DNA of 64,000 nt, taken from assembly GCA_964632305.1 (NCBI GenBank), contig CAZWBR010000006.1, forward strand, positions 59,562 through 123,561, written 5' to 3'. Of the stretch, positions 57,887 through 64,000 are shown in pieces. The stretch is from CAZWBR01 sp964632305. GTDB lineage: Bacteria; Bacteroidota; Bacteroidia; Bacteroidales; Prolixibacteraceae. The notes below the pieces were generated by a model. The model worked only from the letters and a program-made list of their open reading frames with translations, made no database searches and had not been told where the DNA came from. Within the stretch, counting starts at the first letter, position 1, and the number at the start of each line of letters is the position of its first letter. Position numbers and translations under genes: made by a program.

Positions 57887-58612
57887 CTAAAAATGTTCAA
57901 AATCGAGGTTGAATTTTGTCTTTAAAACTGAAAGGGCAGGATATTTTTCAGCCAGCACATTCCATTTCTCGGTATCGGTATAGGGCCGATGAGCAATTTC
58001 TTCGGTGCTAACGACCACGTTGAAGTCGATTTCGATCAGTTCATTTTTCAGGTTTCGGTGAAGGAAGCCGATTAATTTAGGCTTCAGATCCATCGTGATG
58101 CGCTGAAGCTGAAGGTCGTTATCCAATGAATATTCTATCCGCCAATTCTCTTTTAATACAGGTTCGCGAGAGCCGAGGGCTGATTTCAATTGCGGGGCAT
58201 CGACCTGTTCGACAAATTGTTTCCATACACTGACCAATGACTCCGCGGTAAAGCTTTCTTTCAGTATCACACTTTTTTGGCCCAGGATAGATTGGGTTGC
58301 CGAGGTGGATGTTTCCTCCGCGGTATCACCATTGAGGAGTCCAAAGATGGAAGTGGTGGCGATAGCTTGACGCCCTGATACCTTTTTCACCCCGGTATCG
58401 AAGAGTTGAGGATCATTACTCTTTTGGGGAGATGGTGCAGCAGGCTTTGTAACGAAGACAGGGGCAGGCTCAGAAACTGTTGTAACCTGAGGTAGGATCG
58501 GAGAAGCTTTTGTCGTTCGCTCAACGGTGACGGCAGGTTTCGCCGGATCGACTTTGGAAAAGATGGGCAACAGGACCAGGTAGGCTAAGGCCTCGTCAAT
58601 TGTTTTTTTTTT
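57887..58612 (-). CDS. dnaX: DnaX C-terminal (tau) extension, readable only after a -1 frameshift
   Basis: This frame begins at the A10 run and stays open for about 238 residues to the stop at 57887. The first half is a low-complexity Pro/Ala/Thr/Ser linker (such as SEPAPVFVTKPAAPSPQ). The second half is a folded domain (KENWRIEYSLDNDLQLQR, VSTEEIAHRPYTDTEKWNVL) like the C-terminal domain of Bacteroidota DnaX, expected to bind the polymerase alpha subunit and DnaB. The frame has no ATG near its beginning; its first possible start is a TTG at 58570 inside the linker, so it is best read as part of dnaX. Joined to the upstream frame by a -1 shift it gives a 607-residue tau, a normal length for this phylum. 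Confidence 0.8.
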   Translation of the reverse strand, partial: KKKTIDEALAYLVLLPIFSKVDPAKPAVTVERTTKASPILPQVTTVSEPAPVFVTKPAAPSPQKSNDPQLFDTGVKKVSGRQAIATTSIFGLLNGDTAEETSTSATQSILGQKSVILKESFTAESLVSVWKQFVEQVDAPQLKSALGSREPVLKENWRIEYSLDNDLQLQRITMDLKPKLIGFLHRNLKNELIEIDFNVVVSTEEIAHRPYTDTEKWNVLAEKYPALSVLKTKFNLDFEHF

Positions 58613-59709
58613 AATAACTCCTCCAGTTGAGCAATACGAACCAAGGCCAATTCAACCAGGAAACGTTGATTGGAAGAGGTTTTATACTGGATATCACAAT
58701 CGGACGCCAGTTGCAAAGCAGCAATCAGAAAGTCAACTGAACAAGAGGCAGCCTGTGCTTTATATTTCTCGCGAATCTCCCCTCCCACTTCCAGCAGCTG
58801 TACAGTAACGGGATCTTTGCAGATAAGCAGGTCACGGAAATGCTGGCCTAATCCCATGATAAAATGATGGGCATTAAATCCTTTATCCAGGATCTCATTA
58901 AAAATCAACAAAGTATTTGGCACATCGCCTTTATGAAATCCATCCGTCAGTTTAAAATAGTAGTCATAATCGAGTACATTCAAATTAGCGATGGTCTCTT
59001 TATAGGTTACATTGCTGCCACAAAAACTAACCACCTGATCGAATATAGAGAGTGCGTCGCGCATGGCGCCATCAGCCTTTTGGGCAATCACGTTCAGGGC
59101 AGACAATTCGACTGTGACCTGCTCTTTTTGGGCAACATCAGCCAGGTGCTTTTCAATATCCGTAATACTAATCCTGTTGAAATCGTAAATCTGGCAACGC
59201 GACAGAATAGTTGGCAGAATCTTGTGTTTCTCGGTTGTAGCCAAAATAAAGATGGCGTGGGCCGGTGGTTCCTCCAGAGTTTTCAGAAAAGCATTGAAAG
59301 CCGACTGCGACAACATATGGACCTCGTCGATGATATAGACGCTGTATTTTCCGATTTGAGGAGGAATTCTTACTTTATCCACTAAAGAACGGATATCTTC
59401 CACTGAGTTATTGGAAGCCGCATCGAGTTCGTGGATATTGTAGGAGCGATTTTCGTTGAATGCGAGGCATGATTCGCATTGATTGCATGGTTCTGTTTCA
59501 GCACTCAGGTTCAGGCAATTGATTGTTTTGGCAAAGATACGTGCCGAGGTGGTCTTCCCTACTCCACGCGGACCACAAAACAAGTAAGCATGAGCCAAGT
59601 GACTGCTCCGGATAGCATTCTTTAAAGTTGAAGTAATAGAAGGCTGACCGACCACCGTTGTAAAGGTATCGGGACGATATTTCCGGGCTGAAACAATATA
59701 ATTCTCCAT
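58585..59709 (-). CDS. dnaX: DNA polymerase III clamp-loader subunit DnaX (short, gamma-like product)
   Basis: A 374-residue AAA+ ATPase loading the beta clamp. Walker A is GPRGVGKT (46-53), zinc ligands are C65, C75, C78 and C81 (CNQCESC), Walker B is IIDEVHML (126-133), the arginine-finger motif is in LSRC (169-172), and sensor 1 is in LATTEKHK. The collar domain continues to residue 365. The frame then runs through an A10 stretch (KKK), adds QLTRP and stops at TAG. The ATG at 59709 is preferred over an in-frame TTG six codons upstream. The C-terminal tau domain lies in the -1 frame downstream, so this frame alone equals a gamma subunit. Confidence 0.93.
   Translation of the reverse strand: MENYIVSARKYRPDTFTTVVGQPSITSTLKNAIRSSHLAHAYLFCGPRGVGKTTSARIFAKTINCLNLSAETEPCNQCESCLAFNENRSYNIHELDAASNNSVEDIRSLVDKVRIPPQIGKYSVYIIDEVHMLSQSAFNAFLKTLEEPPAHAIFILATTEKHKILPTILSRCQIYDFNRISITDIEKHLADVAQKEQVTVELSALNVIAQKADGAMRDALSIFDQVVSFCGSNVTYKETIANLNVLDYDYYFKLTDGFHKGDVPNTLLIFNEILDKGFNAHHFIMGLGQHFRDLLICKDPVTVQLLEVGGEIREKYKAQAASCSVDFLIAALQLASDCDIQYKTSSNQRFLVELALVRIAQLEELLKKKQLTRP
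58603..58612 (-). other. A10 slippery run in dnaX
   Basis: The minus strand reads GAG TTA TTA AAA AAA AAA CAA TTG ACG AGG CCT TAG across this run. Slipping back one base on the A-run opens the tau frame (ACA ATT GAC GAG GCC ...). GGAGGAG lies five bases before TTATT-A10's A-run, resembling the internal Shine-Dalgarno stimulator of E. coli dnaX, and AGGC-ctta-GCCT after it can form a small hairpin. Confidence 0.7.
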
Positions 59710-59877
59710 AAAATTACTCGCAATCAAAATCAGAATTCAAAAATAGTATAAAAAAAATGGCTGCCAACAAAGCCAGGAGACAAGTTTTCAACGATCTTCC
59801 AACAACCTAAAACTTTTTCCGAATTTATTCGTTTAAGTTAGGTGTAAACGACTTTTATTAAACAAATTAGAAATACA

Positions 59878-60420
59878 ATGAAAAAAACAATCTCACTCTT
59901 AACGGTAATGATTCTGGCGATTTCTCTTTCTGCCCAGGTTAAAACGCTGTATCAGTTTAAAACAACCTCTCTCGATGGGCAACCTTTTGATCTTTCTTCT
60001 CTGAAAGGCAAGAAAGTTTTAATCGTCAATACAGCTTCGAAATGCGGATTGACCCCGCAATATGAGACCCTTCAAAAATTGTATGATAAATATAAAAACG
60101 GTAATTTTGTGATCGTCGGTTTTCCGGCCAACAATTTTGCCCAGCAGGAACCTGGCACGAACAGCGAGATTCAGGAGTTCTGCAAGCAAAATTACGGAGT
60201 TACCTTTCCGATGATGTCTAAAATCTCGGTAAAGGGTGATGATATTGATCCAATTTACAAATGGTTAACCAGCAAAACCGAGAATGGGGTTATGGATGCC
60301 GAGGTGAAATGGAATTTCCAGAAATTTCTCATCAACGAACAAGGACAGTTGGTTGATGTTGTTTCGCCTCAGGAAAAACCAGATTCGGAAAAGATCATCA
60401 GTTGGATTGAGGGCAAATAG
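59878..60420 (+). CDS. Glutathione peroxidase-family thiol peroxidase (exported)
   Basis: A 180-residue peroxidase. Residues 1-19 are a signal peptide (TVMILAISLSA), so the enzyme should work in the periplasm. The peroxidatic cysteine is C56 in NTASKCGLTPQY, with the conserved Gln in VGFPANNFAQQEPG and Trp/Asn in VKWNFQKFLI completing the catalytic set. A cysteine at EFCKQNYG could serve as resolving residue. Cysteine-type members usually draw electrons from thioredoxin-like donors and not glutathione. It removes hydrogen or lipid peroxides. The gene has hairpins and a terminator downstream. Confidence 0.92.
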   Translation: MKKTISLLTVMILAISLSAQVKTLYQFKTTSLDGQPFDLSSLKGKKVLIVNTASKCGLTPQYETLQKLYDKYKNGNFVIVGFPANNFAQQEPGTNSEIQEFCKQNYGVTFPMMSKISVKGDDIDPIYKWLTSKTENGVMDAEVKWNFQKFLINEQGQLVDVVSPQEKPDSEKIISWIEGK

Positions 60421-60758
60421 AACACAACAGCGCCAAACTATTATTGGCTCTGTTTTTCGTAAGTTGCAGTACTGCTTTTGCGGATCGGCAACTTACCCAA
60501 TATACCCGAACCCGCTTTTGTACGCAAAGGCGGGTTTTTACTTTATCGATACGGTTCATACCCTTAAATTACAACACTTCCAATTAAAACTGACTAGGCG
60601 GAAAAGGGTTCAAAGATAAAAATTCACCATTTTTATCGGTTCAATATTCTGTTAAAAATTAAATGGATTTTCACCTTGATTGGCAATAAATATATCAATA
60701 ATTTTAGCCGGCAATTTACGGAATTCACTCTGTAAGAGTTTGGCCAGTTCAATGTATT
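60421..60758. other. 338-bp gap with three consecutive hairpins
   Basis: GCCAA-actatta-TTGGC (60432-60448) followed by TCTGTTTTT, then the perfect 9-bp stem GTAAGTTGC...GCAACTTAC (60459-60467 / 60488-60496), then a terminator (60509-60539). No gene is seen after that. Confidence 0.55.
60509..60539 (+). terminator. Intrinsic terminator
   Basis: AACCCGC (60509-60515) pairs with GCGGGTT (60530-60536), with additional TTTG/CAAA inner pairs, and is followed by T5. Confidence 0.8.
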
Positions 60759-61160
60759 ATGATTATGGATAAAGTTCTTGAGTTATTTAAAAAAGACAAA
60801 TTTGCAAGATATTGCGGAATTCAGATTGTCGAAGTCCGACCGGGATATGCGAAATGCAGTATGGAGATAACTGAAAATCACCTTAATGGACTTGGGACAT
60901 TAATGGGCGGAGCAACCTTTACGTTAGCTGATTTTACGTTTTCTTTAGCGGTAAACAGTCATGGGGCAGTTGCTGTCGCTTTGAATGCTTACATTTCTTA
61001 CCTGAAAAAATGCGAACATGGTACAGTTACAGCCATCGCAACTGAAATTTCGAGAAGCAACAAAACAGGAATATACCGGGTTTGCATTACAGATGAAGAA
61101 GGTCGTCAGATTGCAGAATTTTCAGGTACAGCTTTCATCAAAGGGAGTCATACGATATAG
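60759..61160 (+). CDS. PaaI-type hotdog thioesterase
   Basis: A 133-residue single-hotdog enzyme, about the usual PaaI length. The helix motif GLGTLMGGATFTLADF has the conserved GG and the catalytic Asp; NHLNGLG before it corresponds to the N-x2-HG-type loop, with Leu in place of the usual His-Gly pair. Members hydrolyse hydroxyphenylacetyl-CoA or other aryl/acyl-CoA thioesters. Two near starts exist (60759 and 60765) and cannot be separated. It is probably monocistronic. Confidence 0.85.
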   Translation: MIMDKVLELFKKDKFARYCGIQIVEVRPGYAKCSMEITENHLNGLGTLMGGATFTLADFTFSLAVNSHGAVAVALNAYISYLKKCEHGTVTAIATEISRSNKTGIYRVCITDEEGRQIAEFSGTAFIKGSHTI

Positions 61161-61252
61161 GCAAACCAATTTGTTTACAAAATCTCTTTTCATCCCATTT
61201 TGCATCTCATAATTGATTATATTTGTTGGTACAGACATAAATAAGATCTATC

Positions 61253-61621
61253 ATGAGCTTAGTAGGCAATATAATCTGGATCATATTCGGTGGATTAATG
61301 GTCTGTTTAGAATATATCTGGGGCGGGTTTATCCTTTGTATGACCATTATCGGAATCCCATGGGGGTTACAGGCATTTAAGCTGGCTATCGCCCATTTGG
61401 CACCATTCGGAAGGAGTGTTCAGCCCACGGGAGGGAGCATCCCTGTGGTTTCGTTTTTACTGAACATCATATGGATCATTTTTGCCGGATTCTGGATTGC
61501 CCTCACTCATTTATTCTTCGGGATTCTCCTGTGCATCACCATTATTGGCATACCTTTCGGATTGCAGCATTTTAAGCTGATGCGCCTCAGCTTTTATCCG
61601 TTTGGCTACGACCTGAGATAA
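61253..61621 (+). CDS. YccF-family small membrane protein
   Basis: A 122-residue membrane protein of the YccF (DUF307) family with four helices arranged as two internal repeats: LCMTIIGIPWGLQAFKLA in the first half and LCITIIGIPFGLQHFKLM in the second. Function is unknown; E. coli YccF is an inner-membrane protein. A -7 type TATATTTG (61218-61225) lies upstream without a well-spaced -33. No operon partner is seen. Confidence 0.9.
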   Translation: MSLVGNIIWIIFGGLMVCLEYIWGGFILCMTIIGIPWGLQAFKLAIAHLAPFGRSVQPTGGSIPVVSFLLNIIWIIFAGFWIALTHLFFGILLCITIIGIPFGLQHFKLMRLSFYPFGYDLR

Positions 61622-61915
61622 ATATCCCGTTAATAAATATTTAAGGCCTAAGCCCGACAAGATCCTTAAGAATAAATAAATACTGATACCCTACGGTAAT
61701 AATTTCATAGGAGGAAAGCCTCAATATTCACCCTATACTATCCCGGACCTAACTGAACAAAGTTGGTCAACCTTTACAAATGACCAAATAAGGGCTCTTG
61801 TACAGAGGGCAAATTACTCTTGTTTAATCAATAGGCACCTTCTTCCCCGCCCTTCCTTTCTTGCAATTTAAACAGGATTTCCATATCTTACTGAGAAAAA
61901 TAATCCACCAGCCAA

Positions 61916-63073
61916 ATGAAAATCCTCAATATTATGCTGGTAAGTTTGATTAGTTCTGTTGCAGCATATGCGCAAACCTTACCAACAGGACAGGAGATTC
62001 GTTATAATCCCATTGTTACAGCTGTGCCCTTTTTATCGATTACGCCAGACGCGCGTCATGCCGCCATGGGAGGGGCAGGTGTGGCCTCTGCTCCCGATGC
62101 CAATGCCCAGCATTGGAACGCCGCCCAGTATGTTTTTACCGATTCGGAATACGGTGTTTCATTGTCCTATACACCCTGGTTGAAACAGTTAGCCCGCGAC
62201 ATCAATATGGGTTATCTCACCTATTACACACAAATAGGTGAAGATCAGGCATTCGGCTCTTCCCTGCGATATTTCTCAATGGGTGAAATAGAACTGACAG
62301 ATAACAACGGCTCCCAACTGGCCAGCATTAGTCCCCAAGAGATCGCCCTGGACTTCAGCTATTCCCGGAAACTATCTGAAAAGTTATCCGGAGGAGTTCT
62401 CTTTCGGTTAATACGCTCCGATTTAGTAGAAGGGATCGGCGAAGAGAACTACACTCCCGGCAAAGCTGCTGCCGTTGACGTTTCATTTTATTACCGTAAT
62501 TCTATTGAGAATGATTCGGGTAAGCAATCCTTCTCAGCAGGAATCAACCTCTCAGATCTCGGTTCAAAAATTAGCTACGACGAGGGTAAGACCAAAAATT
62601 TTCTTCCGGCAAACCTACGTTTTGGCATTGGATACACAACTAATCGTACGGATCGTCATCAGCTTTCCTTTCTGTTTGATATCAACAAACTACTGGTACC
62701 TACCCCGACTCAAAGCTCATATATGACTGAGGATGGAAACATCGTGTTGGTCCACAACAATACCAGCAAGAGTGTAATTAGTTCACTGTTCCGTTCCTTT
62801 AACGATGCACCGGGCGGTTTTTCTGAAGAACTGAAAGAAATAAATGCTGCATTTGGAACCGAATATATCTTCAATCGAAAAGTGGCTTTTCGGGCAGGGT
62901 ATTTCTATGAAAACCGCGATAAAGGAAACCGAAACCTGCTGACCACAGGGTTAGGGGTACGACTCAACTTCTGTTCACTTGATATGGCCTGGCTTTTCCC
63001 GATGAAGGGTAACAGTCCGCTTGCCAACACAGTTAGTTTTTCGATAATTTTCTTTCAGGCCTTGGATCGATAA
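61916..63073 (+). CDS. porV: Type IX secretion outer-membrane protein PorV
   Basis: A 385-residue outer-membrane barrel with a signal peptide (residues 1-19). The N-terminal SITPDARHAAMGGAGVA and the WNAAQYVF segment are characteristic of PorV (LptO), with the typical tail ending in strand residues. PorV binds type IX substrates and shuttles them from the SprA translocon to the attachment complex that removes their C-terminal sorting domains. The gene is followed at once by a large PKD-repeat surface protein, a plausible substrate. Other T9SS genes are not in the window. Confidence 0.88.
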   Translation: MKILNIMLVSLISSVAAYAQTLPTGQEIRYNPIVTAVPFLSITPDARHAAMGGAGVASAPDANAQHWNAAQYVFTDSEYGVSLSYTPWLKQLARDINMGYLTYYTQIGEDQAFGSSLRYFSMGEIELTDNNGSQLASISPQEIALDFSYSRKLSEKLSGGVLFRLIRSDLVEGIGEENYTPGKAAAVDVSFYYRNSIENDSGKQSFSAGINLSDLGSKISYDEGKTKNFLPANLRFGIGYTTNRTDRHQLSFLFDINKLLVPTPTQSSYMTEDGNIVLVHNNTSKSVISSLFRSFNDAPGGFSEELKEINAAFGTEYIFNRKVAFRAGYFYENRDKGNRNLLTTGLGVRLNFCSLDMAWLFPMKGNSPLANTVSFSIIFFQALDR

Positions 63074-63122
63074 GCAGTCATTAACTTGACAAAGACCTTT
63101 TATAATGATTATTCTTCGAAAT

Positions 63123-64000
63123 ATGAAAAAGCAAATAAATCAATCCGATACGCATCAAATATTAACGGCCTTACCTAAATCAAGCAGAGGAACCTATTTT
63201 GATTCGCTTCGTTCATGTCTCCCGGAAAAATCTTTGATAACTAAACTGACATTAATCCTTATTCTCTTAAGTATAAATTCAGGTTATTGTTTGAATATAG
63301 ATTATAAGCCATTCAATCATTTGACTATTCCTAATTCCAGGATAAACATAATCGCAAACTTTACAGATGATGCTCCGGTGGCTATTGCCGGAGAGAACCA
63401 GACAGTGCTTGAAGGCGATCTGGTAATCCTTGACGGAACAAACTCTTACGATGCTGACAACGATATTCTTACTTATCTATGGACTGCACCTGATGAAATT
63501 ACCCTAAGCGAAACGAATGTTTCAAGTCCAACCTTTACGGCTCCTGAAGTAACAACAAACACGATCTATACCTTTACATTAGTAGTTTACGACGGTACGG
63601 ATTATTCAGCCCCCTCTCAGGTCCAAATCACGGTGCAGAACGTTAACCGCACCCCGGTTGCCAATGCAGGCCCCGATCAGACGGTCGATGAACGGATTAC
63701 CGTTACTCTCGATGGTTCGGTCTCCTCTGATCCTGACGGTCAGGCTATCTCCTATCAGTGGACCGCCCCGGCAGGCATTACCCTCAGTTCAAACACTGCT
63801 CAGAAGCCAACCTTTACTTCACCGGAAGTTACCGGGTCAACCCAATACACCTTCTCACTCGTAGTCAGTGACGGGACACTTAGTTCAGTAGCCGATCAGG
63901 TAGTGATCACCGTCCAGAACGTCAACCGTGCCCCGGTTGCCAATACAGGCCCCGATCAGACGGTCGATGAACGGATTACCGTTACTCTCGATGGTTCGGT
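63123..64000 (+). CDS. PKD-repeat secreted protein (3' end outside window)
   Basis: An open frame from an ATG at 63123 (or 63105, in frame) to the window edge, at least 292 residues. It has an extended N-terminus with a hydrophobic signal-like helix (LTLILILLSINSGYC, about residues 43-57), then PKD/Ig-like domains of about 93 residues. Each has PVA[NI]AGxxQTVxE near its start, LDGxxSxDxD and SYQWTAP or YLWTAP. The 279-bp repeat unit starts at 63636 and again at 63915, nearly identical at the DNA level. A role in surface adhesion or polymer binding and export through type IX secretion are likely; the sorting domain would lie outside the window. Confidence 0.8.
   Translation, partial: MKKQINQSDTHQILTALPKSSRGTYFDSLRSCLPEKSLITKLTLILILLSINSGYCLNIDYKPFNHLTIPNSRINIIANFTDDAPVAIAGENQTVLEGDLVILDGTNSYDADNDILTYLWTAPDEITLSETNVSSPTFTAPEVTTNTIYTFTLVVYDGTDYSAPSQVQITVQNVNRTPVANAGPDQTVDERITVTLDGSVSSDPDGQAISYQWTAPAGITLSSNTAQKPTFTSPEVTGSTQYTFSLVVSDGTLSSVADQVVITVQNVNRAPVANTGPDQTVDERITVTLDGS

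Noticed and set aside
57887..58570. The tau segment as an independent gene starting at TTG 58570
   Set aside because: The start would lie in a proline-rich linker and the frame is open further upstream to the A10 run; the domain is normally fused to DnaX.

Overview
The window looks like chromosomal DNA of a Bacteroidota bacterium, probably of the order Bacteroidales or Marinilabiliales. The reasons are: a type IX secretion channel (PorV) next to a PKD-repeat surface protein, a Nudix-type arabinose regulator (AraR), multi-PAS hybrid histidine kinases, a roughly 1100-residue SecA, promoters that fit the TTG-N20-TAnnTTTG pattern, few Shine-Dalgarno sequences, and dispersed hairpin repeats of kinds common in this phylum. 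No rRNA, tRNA, CRISPR array, phage or intact insertion sequence was recognised. Most genes are housekeeping or metabolic.

Layout. 1-3.4 kb: a truncated PlsC-like acyltransferase, a B3/4-domain protein, a TatD-like hydrolase and ElbB, with an 800-bp repeat-rich gap. 3.6-11.6 kb: two tandem, very similar hybrid histidine kinases with different sensor halves. 11.7-16 kb: a secreted S9 peptidase, an AEC permease and a small outer-membrane barrel protein. 16.4-23.7 kb: a six-gene minus-strand operon for a membrane complex of the group 4 hydrogenase / complex I lineage. It lacks all four NiFe-binding cysteines and three of four proximal-cluster cysteines, so it is an Ehr-type complex and not a hydrogenase. 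A divergent Crp/Fnr regulator follows, with a perfect TTGAT-N4-ATCAA operator over its own promoter. 24.8-28 kb: a SulP transporter and a LysO lysine exporter split by an in-frame stop. 28-32.3 kb: a thioesterase, an AddA-like helicase-nuclease and an AlaX-type editing protein. 32.5-34.7 kb: an overlapping ECF sigma / membrane anti-sigma-like / exported DUF4097-like operon. 36-39.7 kb: a sugar permease, galactokinase and a GntR regulator. 43.4-49.9 kb: araR, araA, an SSS symporter, araD and araB, a complete route from L-arabinose to D-xylulose 5-phosphate. 51.4-59.7 kb (minus strand): lgt, secA, ferritin, icd and dnaX. dnaX is interrupted by an A10 run where a -1 shift would join the short (gamma) and long (tau) forms. 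59.9-64 kb: a glutathione peroxidase, a thioesterase, YccF, PorV and a truncated PKD-repeat protein.

The intergenic regions hold the least explained signals. Four sites share one architecture but no sequence: three or more consecutive 11-bp units, then an 11-bp spacer and one or two inverted units. Several other hairpin or MITE-like families are present. A palindrome ATGTT-N4-AACAT occurs upstream of sulP, galK and araR.

All functional names rest on reading the protein sequences and recalled family knowledge. No database search was run.
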